Position numbers and translations under genes: made by a program. 64,000 nt of DNA. Origin: Cupriavidus yeoncheonensis. Its GTDB lineage: Bacteria > Pseudomonadota > Gammaproteobacteria > Burkholderiales > Burkholderiaceae. Shown here piece after piece: positions 8,532 to 17,220 of the stretch. A model generated the notes under the pieces. That model was given only the letters and a program-made list of their open reading frames with translations. It made no database searches and was not told where the DNA came from. Numbering within the stretch: position 1 is the stretch's first letter; each line of letters opens with the position of its first letter. The stretch covers positions 372,001-436,000 of the forward strand of contig NZ_CAJPUY010000002.1 of the NCBI RefSeq assembly GCF_905397275.1. The letters are read 5' to 3'.

Positions 8532-9311
8532 TTACATCCGGCCAGCCGTTTTCCCGGCTGTCATCACATAGCGCCGCACCGCGACAACCACCGCATGAAC
8601 CATGCGAGCCTGGTTCCCCGGGTCACTGACATAGCCCTCGTCAGCCGGATCCACGATGACGCCCGCCTCCAGCAGCACTGCCGGCATCACGGTTTGCCGC
8701 AGGACAACAAGGTCGTCGAAGCGGTAGATGCCGATATCGGGCGCCAGCAATTCCCGCGATTCACCCGCGATTGGCTCCGCATGATGCAAGGTCGGCGCCC
8801 GGCCCAGCTTGCGCATCTCCTCGCCGAGAACTTGCGCAAAGGCATAGCTTTGCGCGAAGCGCGGATTGCGTTGGGACACGAAGATCGAATAGCCGGCGAT
8901 GGGCCGCGTAGTCCGATACGCATCGAGATCGCCCGCTGTGACTTTCTCGAGATACTGCAACTGTGCCGAATCGTGATGGATCGACAGGAACAGGTCCGCC
9001 TGCCGCGCATTCGCGTACTGGGCGCGCGCTTCCAGTGACACGTTCTCGGTCGGGCCACGGGTCAGGGCCACATCGAACCCGGCCAGCGTGAGCGCCTGGA
9101 CCAGCTGCGCTGCCAGCCGGTCGTTGTAGAGCACCTCACGGATGCCACGTACACCCAGCGCGCCGCCTTGCGCCGGCGTATGGCCGGGGTCCACCACGAT
9201 GCGGACCGCGCGCGGGCTGGCAGGCGACTGCGACGCGCAGGCGACGGCCGAAACGCCGGCCGCCAGCCCTGCCAGCACCGCGCGGCGGCCGCGAGAGATC
9301 GCCCGCGTCAT
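8532..9311 (-). CDS. N-acetylmuramoyl-L-alanine amidase (Amidase_3)
   Basis: A 259-residue zinc amidase. The Amidase_3 zinc ligands are visible: H in VVDPGHTPAQ, E in the helix REVLYNDRLAAQL, H in SIHHDSAQ and the catalytic E in LLEAG near residue 226. It cleaves the amide between N-acetylmuramate and L-alanine in peptidoglycan in the periplasm. The N-terminus (SRGRRAVLAG then a hydrophobic stretch ending in VACA) resembles a Tat signal and possibly a weak lipobox, so it may be exported folded and lipid-anchored. It ends downstream of a 177-bp gap that I cannot assign and begins just below the LprI-like gene. Confidence 0.88.
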   Translation of the reverse strand: MTRAISRGRRAVLAGLAAGVSAVACASQSPASPRAVRIVVDPGHTPAQGGALGVRGIREVLYNDRLAAQLVQALTLAGFDVALTRGPTENVSLEARAQYANARQADLFLSIHHDSAQLQYLEKVTAGDLDAYRTTRPIAGYSIFVSQRNPRFAQSYAFAQVLGEEMRKLGRAPTLHHAEPIAGESRELLAPDIGIYRFDDLVVLRQTVMPAVLLEAGVIVDPADEGYVSDPGNQARMVHAVVVAVRRYVMTAGKTAGRM

Positions 9312-9315
9312 GGGA

Positions 9316-9699
9316 TCAGTTCCAGGACTTCTTGCTGATCATGTCGTTGCGGCAGGTGCCTGCCTTGCATTCGCGCACGCGGTCGCGCAGGTATTCGGCG
9401 CGGTCGCGGTTCACGCGGTAGTTGCAGTCGACATCGATGGCACCGCTGGACTCGCACGACGCGTTGCGGTACTTGATCCATTCCAGCTGGGTGTCCTTCA
9501 GCTGCTGCTTCGTGCTGTCTCCGACTAAACCTCGCAGCTCGTTGTAGCTCGCGTTCAGCTCCTTGTCGGATTCGAGGAACAGCCTGGCGAAGCAGTACGT
9601 CTTGTCGTAGCTGGTGCGGTACTTGTCGCATTCGTTGGCGGCGTGGGCGGCGACGGGGGCCAGCAGGGCAAGAGTCAGGGCGCAGAGGATGGCTTTCAT
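9316..9699 (-). CDS. LprI-like/DUF1311 secreted protein
   Basis: The 127-residue product has a clear signal peptide (MKAILCALTLALLAPVAAHA, cleaved before ANEC) and a cysteine-rich mature part with C at ANECDKY, TYCFARLF, ASCES, VDCNY, ECKAGTC. The pattern LDASYNELRG-like (here LNASYNELRGLVGD) and QLEWIKYRNASC is that of the DUF1311/LprI family, in which some members inhibit lysozyme. It is therefore probably periplasmic and disulfide-bonded. I took the ATG at 9699 because the signal peptide begins there. Its stop lies 4 bp upstream of the amidase start, so the two are likely co-transcribed; both concern peptidoglycan. Confidence 0.8.
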   Translation of the reverse strand: MKAILCALTLALLAPVAAHAANECDKYRTSYDKTYCFARLFLESDKELNASYNELRGLVGDSTKQQLKDTQLEWIKYRNASCESSGAIDVDCNYRVNRDRAEYLRDRVRECKAGTCRNDMISKKSWN

Positions 9700-10002
9700 C
9701 GGAATCGGATTGGGAAATGGAAGGACTGTTTGCCGGCGTGCATGCGGTGCCGCGCGGGTCGGACTGAACGGCAGCGCACAGTGTATCTGGTGCAAGGAGC
9801 GGCCGCATCCGATGGGGCGGTGGCGCGCCGCGGCACAGATCGATCAGTCAAGCAACAGTGCGATCAATTTGAATCGGAGCATTGTCTTTTTTCTGGGCCT
9901 GGCGAGCTTTGAGAGAATTTTGGAATTGGTGGCGTCTATTGCTGCCAAGCACGTCTCCGGGCCGCTTGCGGATAGCTTGCGGCCTGAAAGGCTCGGATGG
10001 AT
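9700..10002. other. Intergenic region with repeat copy A
   Basis: About 300 bp between the LprI-like gene and the chemoreceptor. It is less GC-rich than its surroundings around 9850-9940 and holds one copy of a 76-bp repeat (9871-9946) also found at 17221-17296. I see no open reading frame with a recognisable product. Confidence 0.6.
9871..9946 (+). repeat. 76-bp diverged direct repeat, copy A
   Basis: This segment aligns without gaps to 17221-17296 at 59 of 76 positions. Shared blocks include GAATCGGAG, ATTGTC, GGGC, GCTTTG, TGGAATTG and CGTCTATTGCTGCC. Both copies are intergenic and in the same orientation. The nature of the element is unknown. Confidence 0.75.
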
Positions 10003-11550
10003 TCAGACAGCCAGGATCTCCTTCCCGCCAATCCGGAACACCGCCACCGCCTCTCGCAGCGCCCTCGCCTGTTCCGCCATCGACTGCGTGGCCGCGGATG
10101 CCTCCTCGACGAGCGCGGCATTCTGCTGGGTGACCTGATCGAGCTGGCCGACGGCCATATTGACCTGCTCGATACCGTTGCTCTGCTCGCCGGACGCCGC
10201 AGCGATCTCGTTCACGAAGCGGGAAACCTGCGCCATCGCGGCAGTCATCTCCTCGATGGTGCCGCCGGCGTTGCCGACCAGCGCATGGCCGGCCGCGACC
10301 CGCTCGACCGCCACGTCGATCAGCGCCTTGATCTCGCGCGAGGCCACCGCGCTACGCTGCGCGAGCGTGCGGACTTCATTGGCGACCACGGCGAAGCCGC
10401 GCCCCTGCTCGCCGGCGCGCGCCGCCTCGACGGCAGCGTTCAACGCCAGAAGATTGGTCTGGAAGGCAATGCCCTCGATCACGCCGACGATATCGGCCAC
10501 CTTCGCCGAGCGGTCCGCGATCTCCTGCATGGTGGCAACGACGTCGCCCATCACATCGGCGCTGCGCCGGGCGATGTCGCGGGCGACGGTGGTCTGATGG
10601 GATGCCTGTTCGACATTCTCCGCGTTGGTGCGCACGGTGGCGGTCAGCTCGTCCATGCTGGCAGCGGTCTGCTCGAGCGAGGCAGCCTGCTGCTCGGTGC
10701 GGGCGGATAGGTCGAAGTTGCCGTTCGCGATCTGGGCGCTGGCCGCAGCCACCCCTTCCGCATTAGTGCGGACCAGGCCAACGACTTCGGACAGGCTGTG
10801 CTGCATGTCGCGCAGGGCGTGCATCAGCGCCGCGATTTCGTCCTTGCCGCGCGTGTCGATCTGTGTCGACAGGTCGCCTCTTGCAACGGTCTGGGCGACA
10901 TTGAGCGCCCGGGACAGCGGCCGGGTCAGCGCGCGGCTGAACAGCATCGCGCCGGCCAGCCCGCAAACAAACGCGGCGAACATCAGGACGTAGCTCAGCG
11001 TGGCAGCGCGGCTCGCCGCGGCTGCCGTCTGCGCGGACACAGCCGCAGTGTCCGCGGCGATCAGGCGCGCGGCTTCCTGCAGCAGCCGCGCGGGCTCCCG
11101 GTCGACGCCCGCGACCACCCGGTCGCCTGCGGTGGGTTCGAAATCGGCCGCCTTGAATGCCTCGAAGCCGCGACGATACCCCTGGCCCATCGCTTCGTGC
11201 GCGCGGTCGAACTGCGTGACCAGCTCCCTGGATTTTCCCTCCGCAAGCCGCTTGCCCAACAGCGCGCCACGTTCGCGGATCTCCGCCTCCCGGGCAACGA
11301 ATGCGGACCAGTGCTTCTCCAGCCTGGCCGGATCGCGTCCGCGCAGGATCGTGTTCTTCCACTCCTGGATCTGCTCCTTGAAGTCGACGAGCATCGCGGT
11401 GACGAGCCGCTCTTCTTCTACACGCTTGAGCACTACGTTGTTGTATTCGTCGATGGAGCTGTTCAGGGTGCTGAGCCCGTATAGCGCGCCGGCGAACATG
11501 ACGAGCAGCGCTGCGGCGAAGGCCAGCGGAAGTTTGAGTGCGATTTTCAT
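10003..11550 (-). CDS. Methyl-accepting chemotaxis protein
   Basis: A 515-residue chemoreceptor: transmembrane helix 1 (residues about 7-27), a four-helix-bundle type periplasmic sensor (about 28-185), transmembrane helix 2 (about 186-210), HAMP (about 211-265) and a cytoplasmic signalling coiled coil. The hairpin tip that binds CheA and CheW is intact ([20 protein letters not shown] and [20 protein letters not shown]). The protein ends ...ILAV and lacks a C-terminal NWETF-type pentapeptide for CheR/CheB tethering, so adaptation would depend on other receptors. I chose the ATG at 11550, where the first membrane helix begins; its ribosome site is weak. No che genes are nearby and the ligand is unknown. 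Confidence 0.9.
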   Translation of the reverse strand: MKIALKLPLAFAAALLVMFAGALYGLSTLNSSIDEYNNVVLKRVEEERLVTAMLVDFKEQIQEWKNTILRGRDPARLEKHWSAFVAREAEIRERGALLGKRLAEGKSRELVTQFDRAHEAMGQGYRRGFEAFKAADFEPTAGDRVVAGVDREPARLLQEAARLIAADTAAVSAQTAAAASRAATLSYVLMFAAFVCGLAGAMLFSRALTRPLSRALNVAQTVARGDLSTQIDTRGKDEIAALMHALRDMQHSLSEVVGLVRTNAEGVAAASAQIANGNFDLSARTEQQAASLEQTAASMDELTATVRTNAENVEQASHQTTVARDIARRSADVMGDVVATMQEIADRSAKVADIVGVIEGIAFQTNLLALNAAVEAARAGEQGRGFAVVANEVRTLAQRSAVASREIKALIDVAVERVAAGHALVGNAGGTIEEMTAAMAQVSRFVNEIAAASGEQSNGIEQVNMAVGQLDQVTQQNAALVEEASAATQSMAEQARALREAVAVFRIGGKEILAV

Positions 11551-11990
11551 TGCCGGGGGGCTTTTGATGTAGGAGGCGGGGCGCTTGATAGCGGCTGGTA
11601 TGGCAGGCGTCTTAACGGCATGTGCCGGCGCAAGTTGAGGCGCTGAAGTCAGCGGCGCCATGGATGTGAAATGGGGGCCACATACCATCAAACTGCCTTC
11701 GATTCCATCCGGCCCGCCTCTGCGCTACAAGCGCCGCGCTGCGGTCGAAGCCGCACTCCTCGTCACTCTGACGGGATAGCCAGCGTGTTTGCCGCAGGGT
11801 CCGTAGCGGGGAGTTTGTACCGCTCTGTATCGCGCCGCGGCGATGACACTCGCGCCGACAAACCGGGCTGGCACGCTCTACGGGCGAGATACATCGGTTT
11901 CCTTTAATGCTTTCCAAGGCCAGGCGACGAACTGCAACGATGCGGTTTCCACCGGACCTCTACTCCGCCCATTGCTAAAGGAAATCGATC
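11551..11990. other. Intergenic region upstream of chemoreceptor and repeat protein
   Basis: This 440-bp stretch separates two divergent genes and should contain both promoters. The plus-strand gene has a clear AAAGGA ribosome site at about 11980. I found no recognisable coding remnant, repeat or riboswitch. Confidence 0.5.
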
Positions 11991-12311
11991 ATGACTACCA
12001 ACACCGCCAAGCGCTTTGTCCTCGCTATCGCCCTGCTTGCCGCTGCCGCAGGTGCGCAGGCCGCCGGCCTGTCGCACGTTGGCGCACGCGACCCGTTCAC
12101 CGATGGTGCCCGTGCGGTCAGCGATGCGCGCGACCCGTACACCGAGGGGGCCCGTTCAGTGCAGGAGCCCCGCAGCCCGTATGTCGACGGTGCGCGCAAT
12201 GTGGACCCGTACTACGACGGCGCTCGCTTCGTGGCCGGGCTGGACCAGAAGTGGCCTTCGGACGCTCCTGCTCGCAATGTCGATCCCTATCTTGACGGCG
12301 CCCTGGCGTAA
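11991..12311 (+). CDS. Small secreted protein with DPYxDGAR repeats
   Basis: A 106-residue protein with a signal peptide (MTTNTAKRFVLAIALLAAAA, cleavage near GAQA-AG). The mature part is almost entirely a repeat: RDPFTDGARAV, RDPYTEGARSV, RSPYVDGARNV, DPYYDGARFV and NVDPYLDGALA, five copies with a period of about 10-14 residues. The consensus is R-D-P-Y-x-D/E-G-A-R-x-V. Acidic, aromatic and basic residues recur at fixed spacing, which suggests a ligand- or surface-binding role; calcium or polymer binding are only guesses. AAAGGAAATCGATC precedes the ATG. It stands alone between the chemoreceptor and a Bug gene. I do not recognise the family. Confidence 0.75.
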   Translation: MTTNTAKRFVLAIALLAAAAGAQAAGLSHVGARDPFTDGARAVSDARDPYTEGARSVQEPRSPYVDGARNVDPYYDGARFVAGLDQKWPSDAPARNVDPYLDGALA

Positions 12312-12814
12312 CGCCCTGCTCCGTTTGGGAGCGCGACGCAGCCGGGATCGGTGAGGCTTGACTGAACCCGGCGGGATGGTCCGCGTCGCAGTGATCGGTA
12401 GTTGAAGATGAACTTGCTGTAGCGGAGGAGGCGGCGGCTGCATACCTTGGGCCAGCCGCCTTCCAGGCAATATCGGTGCCCTCAGGAATAGGTGGGTGCA
12501 ATGTTCCCGATGCGTCGCAACTGATTGAGGTGCGAGTGAGCCAGGGCCGGCACGGCACAAGCTGGATCAGGCCATCCTCGACGTCTCGCATCGACATCCC
12601 ACACATCGCCTCAGTCTGCCGCCGATGATGGCTCCCTCCCGCGCTGCTTCCACGCCGGCACGTCATCGCCCTGGTTCAGCGCAGCGTTCATCCACCACAA
12701 AACGCCTCTTCGGGAATTAAGAATTGCCGCTTTAAGCGGCAGCTTCCATCGTACGTGCAACGCGCCTTTCGCTGGCGATCTCTCGCGTGCCGGCAAGTCA
12801 AGATGGAGACAACG
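12312..12814. other. Intergenic region, possible gene remnant
   Basis: About 500 bp without a credible gene. The plus-strand frame 12395-12628 is open for 78 codons but has no ATG and no recognisable domain. A 17-bp perfect palindrome (TGCCGCTT-T-AAGCGGCA, 12725-12741) lies about 75 bp before the Bug gene and could be an operator or small hairpin. Confidence 0.45.
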
Positions 12815-13807
12815 ATGCTTGGATACAGGATTGCCAGTGTGTTCATGTCTGGCCTGCTTGCAACAGCGATGGTGGCATCGACCGCCGCCCAGGCCGCGGA
12901 CGCGTACCCGTCCAGGCCGATTACTCTGGTTGTCCCCTACTCCGCCGGCGGCCCCACCGATGTGGTCTCCCGCTCGCTCGCGGCTGCCATGACACGTGAG
13001 CTTGGCCAAAGTGTCATCGTGGAGAACCGCGTCGGCGCCGGCGGCACGGTGGCGGCAGCGTACGTGGCCCGTGCCCAGCCCGACGGATACACCATCCTGA
13101 TTCACCACAACGGGATGGCGACAGCGCCCGCGCTTTACAAAAAGCTCTCCTACGATCCGCTCAAGGACTTCGAGTACATCGGGCAAGTCGCCGATGTACC
13201 CATGACGCTGATGGGCCGCAAAGACCTGCCCGCCTCGACGCTGCCGGAACTGATCCGCTATGTTCGCCAGAACCGCGACAAAGTCTCGCTGGCTAATGCA
13301 GGCCTGGGCGCGGTATCGCAATTGTGTGGCCTGCTGTTTGAAGAGTCGGTGCAGACCAGGATGACGGCGGTTCCCTATCCCGGTGCCGGGCCCGCACTTA
13401 CCGCATTGCTGGGCGGGCAAGTCGACCTGCTGTGCGATCAGACGACTGCGACGCTACCGCAGATCAAGGCTGGTCGAGTGAAGCTCTTCGGCGTCACCAC
13501 GGCTCAACGGATTGCCGCGCTACCCCAGGCCCCAACGCTTCAGGAAGGCGGCCTCAAAGGCTTCGAGGTCAAGGTCTGGCACGGCATCTATGCGCCGAAG
13601 GGCACATCGCCCGGCATCACGAAGCGCATCACGGAGGCTCTGCAGAAGGGACTGCGGGACCCGGCAGTCGTAGCCAAGCTCACCGAATTGGGTGCGCAGA
13701 TCGTCCCGTTGGACAAACAGACTCCTCAGGGGCTGCAGCAATGGCTGAAGGCCGAGAGCGACAAATGGCAGCCGTTGTTGCGCAACCTGAAAGTTGACGC
13801 CGACTGA
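12815..13807 (+). CDS. Bug-family tripartite tricarboxylate transporter substrate-binding protein
   Basis: A 330-residue periplasmic binding protein. The signal peptide (MLGYRIASVFMSGLLATAMV to AAQA) precedes Bug signatures YPSRPITLVVPYSAGGPTDV, ENRVGAGGTVAAAYVARAQP and TYDPLKDF-like YDPLKDFEYIGQVADVP. I chose the ATG at 12815 because GGAG lies five bases upstream; an ATG at 12803 lacks such a site. It has no TctAB permease genes nearby and is monocistronic as far as can be seen; the next gene, on the other strand, is a LysR regulator. The ligand is unknown. It is only distantly similar to the Bug protein at 6377-7345. Confidence 0.9.
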   Translation: MLGYRIASVFMSGLLATAMVASTAAQAADAYPSRPITLVVPYSAGGPTDVVSRSLAAAMTRELGQSVIVENRVGAGGTVAAAYVARAQPDGYTILIHHNGMATAPALYKKLSYDPLKDFEYIGQVADVPMTLMGRKDLPASTLPELIRYVRQNRDKVSLANAGLGAVSQLCGLLFEESVQTRMTAVPYPGAGPALTALLGGQVDLLCDQTTATLPQIKAGRVKLFGVTTAQRIAALPQAPTLQEGGLKGFEVKVWHGIYAPKGTSPGITKRITEALQKGLRDPAVVAKLTELGAQIVPLDKQTPQGLQQWLKAESDKWQPLLRNLKVDAD

Positions 13808-13928
13808 TTCCGTGCATGTGCAAACCGGCGGCCAGTCCCGGTGCGATGACTGGTCTCGCGGGCGGCGCCGACAGCTGCATCAAAAAGGGCAAGAAATCTT
13901 AGGCCAGACGCGGGCATGAGGTCGGCCC

Positions 13929-14888
13929 CTACCCGGCTCCCCGCGGCACTCCGACCGGCGAAAACAACTCCATTCGCGCAGTATCGAATCGCGCGCACTC
14001 CGCCTTGAGCCATGTAGAGAAAATGGTCACGCGCCGATCGTCAGGGTTTCGCGAAAGCAATACGTAGCGGGCCGGCGCGCGTACGTGCTTGCCGAAGACA
14101 TTGACCAGCCGTCCGCTCCTGATCTCGTCATAGACCAGGGCCGTCCGTCCCATGGCCACCCCCTGGTGGTTCAACGCCGCGCTGATGGCAAGGCTCGACA
14201 GATTGAACTGCGGCCCCTCCAGATGCGCTATCCATGCCGGGTGAAATGCCTCAAGCCATGTGCGCCATTCCACGAACTCGGCCGCGCCGATCCACGGCGA
14301 TGCGTCATGCAGCAACACGACGCCGTCGAGCGAAGCGCCATAGGATAACCCGGGATGCCGGGCGAGGTACTCGGGCGTGGCCACTGGAATCAGGTATTCA
14401 TCCAGTAAGACGTCAGCGTGCAACCGGCTGTAGCGGACCGGGTCGTAACGCACTGCCACGTCAATGTCTTCCGCGTCCATCGCTTGCTTGTCCAGCGACT
14501 GGAACTCGGCTTTCAGGCGCACGGACACATCGGGCTGCTCGCGGTGAAACTCGGTCAGGCGCGGCATCAGCCATTGCAGCGCGAACGACGGCAGGCAATT
14601 GACCTGCAAAGGCGCGTTTGGCAGGCCGAGTCGCTGAATCGTCTGCTGGATCTCGTGCAGCGCACGCGTGGTCGTCTCGAACAGCGCCTCGCCCTTTGGC
14701 GTCAGTTTCAGGTTGCGCGGCTGGCGCACGAAAAGCACGTAGCCGAGACGGTCTTCCAGATGGCGGATCTGCTGGCTCACCGCGCTTTGGGTGAGGCTCA
14801 GCGACTCGGCAGCCCTGGTGAAGCTCAGCAGGCGCCCCGCGGCTTCGAAACACCGCAGCGCCCCAAGAACAGAGGAATCGAGCTGCAT
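13929..14888 (-). CDS. LysR family regulator (GcvA-like), probable regulator of dsdA
   Basis: A 319-residue LysR-type regulator. The winged helix is at residues 5-65 (LGALRCFEAAGRLLSFTRAA and ESLSLTQSAVSQQIRHLEDR), very like GcvA/DsdC. The effector domain follows (about 95-300). It is divergent from the D-serine dehydratase gene, and their 105-bp shared interval contains ATTAG-N5-CTAAT, a dyad with the CTAAT core known for GcvA-type sites. The simplest reading is a DsdC-like activator that senses D-serine or a related amino acid. Symbol withheld because DsdC identity is inferred from context. Confidence 0.88.
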   Translation of the reverse strand: MQLDSSVLGALRCFEAAGRLLSFTRAAESLSLTQSAVSQQIRHLEDRLGYVLFVRQPRNLKLTPKGEALFETTTRALHEIQQTIQRLGLPNAPLQVNCLPSFALQWLMPRLTEFHREQPDVSVRLKAEFQSLDKQAMDAEDIDVAVRYDPVRYSRLHADVLLDEYLIPVATPEYLARHPGLSYGASLDGVVLLHDASPWIGAAEFVEWRTWLEAFHPAWIAHLEGPQFNLSSLAISAALNHQGVAMGRTALVYDEIRSGRLVNVFGKHVRAPARYVLLSRNPDDRRVTIFSTWLKAECARFDTARMELFSPVGVPRGAG

Positions 14889-14892
14889 TTGT

Positions 14893-14907
14893 ATTAGCCT
14901 GACTAAT
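14893..14907. promoter_or_regulatory. LysR-type operator between regulator and dsdA
   Basis: ATTAG (14893-14897), five bases, then CTAAT (14903-14907) form a perfect dyad that also contains the T-N11-A pattern of LysR boxes. It lies 5 bp from the regulator start and 86 bp from the dsdA start, the usual place for autoregulation and divergent activation. Confidence 0.6.
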
Positions 14908-14993
14908 GCATACGTTAGAAACGATCGCTATTTTTGCACGACTGCAGCGTCTACGATCACGGCTCATAAAGGAACCCCCTGGAGAAGGACGTA

Positions 14994-16334
14994 ATGGCCA
15001 CTCTGCCGCTCCCTCGCGATTTATTAGCAAGACTTCAATCGAGACAGCCACTGCTTTGGCTGAATCCGAGGCTGGGGCAATCCCTGCCGGCTTCCGCCCC
15101 ATCGACGGAAGGGATCGCATCGGCCGAGGCGCGTCTGGCGCGCTGTGCACCGCTCATGGCGACGCTGTTTCCCGAACTGGGGGCGAGCCAAGGGCACGTG
15201 GAATCGCAGTTGATGCCGGCTACCGCACTCCAGCATGCGATCTTCGGCAACGATGGCGCCGAAGGTACGTGGTTCATCAAGCGAGACGACGAACTGCCGG
15301 TGGCCGGCTCGATCAAGGCACGCGGCGGCTTCCATGAAGTGCTGGCGATTGCCGAATCCATCGCGATCGAGCATGGCATCCTCGACCCGGACGGTGATCG
15401 CCGCTTGCTGGCGACGGCGGCAGCGCGCGCGCTGTTCTCGCAGTACTCGGTGACGGTCGGCAGCACCGGCAACCTCGGCCTGAGCATCGGCGTGATGGCG
15501 GCCGCTCTCGGATTCGATGCGGTTGTACATATGTCCGCGGACGCCAAGGCGTGGAAGAAGGACCGCCTGCGCAAACGCGGCGTGCGCGTCGTCGAACATG
15601 AAGGCGACTACGCTGAAGCCGTGGCGGCTGGCCGCGACCAGGCATTGGCGGCGCCGCGTTGTCATTTCGTTGATGACGAGCGCTCCGCCATGCTCTTCTT
15701 CGGATACGCCGCCGCGGCACGCCATCTGGCGCGCCAGCTGGCCGACGCCGGCCGAGTCGTGGATGCCGCGCATCCGCTCTTCGTCTATCTGCCCTGCGGG
15801 GTCGGCGGCGCACCCGGTGGTATCACCTACGGGCTCAAGGCACTGTTCGGTGAACATGTGCACTGCTTCTTCGCCGAGCCCGTGGCCTCGCCGTGCGTAC
15901 TGGTGCAGTTGGCCTCGGGTGCGCAAGCTCCCGTATCCGTCTACGACATCGGCCTGGATAACCGGACCGACGCCGATGGCCTCGCCGTCGGCCAGGCCTC
16001 CCATCTGGTCAGCCCGTTGATGGCTTCCCAACTCGCCGGCGTGTTCACCGTCCCCGATGATCAGCTCTACATTCAGTTGCTCGCGCTCAAGGCGTCGATG
16101 GGCGTGGAAGTCGAGCCGTCAGCGGCCGCCGGCATCGGAGGCCCGGGCTGGCTGCGCCGCTCGCCCGAGGGCCAGGCGTATGCGCGCGATCACGGATTGC
16201 CCATGCACGACGCCACGCATGTGATCTGGGCCACCGGCGGCTCGCTCGTCCCGCCCGAGGAGCTTCGCCGGTTCCAGGATTACGCCGCTACGCTGGCCGG
16301 CCATGGGGCTGGCGCGATGCAACAGGCGGTCTGA
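14994..16334 (+). CDS. dsdA: D-serine dehydratase (D-serine ammonia-lyase)
   Basis: A 446-residue PLP enzyme that converts D-serine to pyruvate and ammonia in the cytoplasm. The PLP-binding lysine is K108 in [12 protein letters not shown], and the phosphate loop is GSTGNLG (156-162). [18 protein letters not shown] and the late motif [17 protein letters not shown] are specific to DsdA rather than to serine/threonine dehydratases. Its length matches the E. coli enzyme. A GGAGAAGG site precedes the ATG. It is divergent from a GcvA-like LysR gene, supporting D-serine-dependent induction; it converges on the HicB-like gene with 8 bp between. Confidence 0.93.
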   Translation: MATLPLPRDLLARLQSRQPLLWLNPRLGQSLPASAPSTEGIASAEARLARCAPLMATLFPELGASQGHVESQLMPATALQHAIFGNDGAEGTWFIKRDDELPVAGSIKARGGFHEVLAIAESIAIEHGILDPDGDRRLLATAAARALFSQYSVTVGSTGNLGLSIGVMAAALGFDAVVHMSADAKAWKKDRLRKRGVRVVEHEGDYAEAVAAGRDQALAAPRCHFVDDERSAMLFFGYAAAARHLARQLADAGRVVDAAHPLFVYLPCGVGGAPGGITYGLKALFGEHVHCFFAEPVASPCVLVQLASGAQAPVSVYDIGLDNRTDADGLAVGQASHLVSPLMASQLAGVFTVPDDQLYIQLLALKASMGVEVEPSAAAGIGGPGWLRRSPEGQAYARDHGLPMHDATHVIWATGGSLVPPEELRRFQDYAATLAGHGAGAMQQAV

Positions 16335-16342
16335 CAGTGCCG

Positions 16343-16864
16343 CTACGCCACCAGTGCCCGCAACTCGCGCGCCATGGCAGGAGCCACCTGACTGGCGCAA
16401 CGGGCGAGATTGACTTGCATGGCCGTGGCGGCAACGTCGACAAGGACCGGGTCAATGCTGTAGTCGCGCTGATCCAGCCATACCAGCACATCCAGCAAGT
16501 GCCACAGTGTGGTGCTGCCTTCATGCACCGGCGCCGGGAACGACTCGGGATAGCCGATCATCAACTTGCGCATGTTCTGGCGGGACATGCCGACGGCATC
16601 GGCGATATCGGTGAGACCCACCAGATCGGGAGCCGCTTCGATCAGCGTGGCGGACGGCATGGCGCGCCGGGCATCGGCAAGGGCGCTCACCATGGCTGCC
16701 TTCGCTGAATCTGCCTCGCGGACAAACGACAACGCCACGCGTCCTGGCAGGCCGGTACCCACGAGTGCGTCATCACAGCCCGCCTCGCCCAGGCGTTCGA
16801 CCAGTACATCGATATCGTGGTCGGCTTGCGACAGCAGGAATCTGAGAGTGAAGGCGTATTCCAT
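16343..16864 (-). CDS. HicB-like/winged-helix DNA-binding protein (putative antitoxin)
   Basis: A 173-residue protein. Residues 1-72 form an alpha/beta region (MEYAFTLRFLL, VERLGEAGCDDALVG, GRVALSFVREADSAKAAMV) that could be a HicB-like fold. Residues 84-130 are a helix-turn-helix of MerR/AlpA style (GLTDIADAVGMSRQNMRKLM followed by STTLWHLLDVLVWL). The start at 16864 gives the family-like N-terminus; its ribosome site is weak. It lies 34 bp downstream of a small HicA-like gene on the same strand. By analogy with HicAB it would neutralise the partner and repress the promoter, where an 18-bp dyad is found. The TA assignment is inference. Confidence 0.65.
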   Translation of the reverse strand: MEYAFTLRFLLSQADHDIDVLVERLGEAGCDDALVGTGLPGRVALSFVREADSAKAAMVSALADARRAMPSATLIEAAPDLVGLTDIADAVGMSRQNMRKLMIGYPESFPAPVHEGSTTLWHLLDVLVWLDQRDYSIDPVLVDVAATAMQVNLARCASQVAPAMARELRALVA

Positions 16865-16898
16865 GGCTATTTCCCGATCGGCAATGTGTACGGCACCG

Positions 16899-17150
16899 TC
16901 ATTCATGTTGATGCAAGCAGTTGTCAACGATCCGCCGGATTGCGTTGGCATGGTTGCCCGGGCTTTTCGGCGTGCTCCAGACGCTGGAGACACAGAACTC
17001 GCCGCAGCGGCATTCCTTGTCATTACAGGGGCAGTAGATACGGCCCCAAGCGTGCCCGCTTCCCTTTGCCATCTCGACGCGCCAGCCTTGCGACTCTGCG
17101 TGCCTTAGCGCGGCTTCGACTTCCTTCTTCGGGTGCTTGGCGCGGGTCAC
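16899..17150 (-). CDS. HicA-like small cysteine-rich protein (putative toxin)
   Basis: An 83-residue protein with GTG start (17150) preceded by a perfect GGAGG. The pattern GWRVEMAKGSGHAWGR (22-37), with H33 after a GS loop, and the C-terminal STPKSPGNHANAIRRIVDN resemble HicA mRNA-interferase folds, in which a histidine in this loop is catalytic. Unusually, a cysteine cluster (C40, C42, C47, C49, C53) is inserted between these parts and could bind zinc. It is the first gene of a two-gene unit with a HTH protein, as expected for HicAB order. Whether it is a toxin is untested. Confidence 0.6.
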   Translation of the reverse strand: MTRAKHPKKEVEAALRHAESQGWRVEMAKGSGHAWGRIYCPCNDKECRCGEFCVSSVWSTPKSPGNHANAIRRIVDNCLHQHE

Positions 17151-17161
17151 TGGTACCTCCG

Positions 17162-17199
17162 ATACTAGATGTTCGATGGCAGGTTGTCAAATGACAACC
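17162..17199 (-). promoter_or_regulatory. Promoter and operator of the HicA/HicB-like pair
   Basis: On the minus strand TTGACA (17185-17190) and TAGTAT (17162-17167) are 17 bp apart. A perfect dyad, GGTTGTCA-AA-TGACAACC (17182-17199), covers the -35 hexamer, the expected site for repression by the HTH partner. The -10 is so close to the GGAGG of the GTG start that the transcript might begin inside or after the ribosome site, so the promoter placement carries some doubt. Confidence 0.6.
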
Positions 17200-17220
17200 A
17201 CAGACAAATGCGATCTTTGG

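Noticed and set aside
12395..12628. Open frame of about 78 codons between the repeat protein and the Bug gene
   Set aside because: It has no ATG and no recognisable domain; listed only as unassigned sequence.
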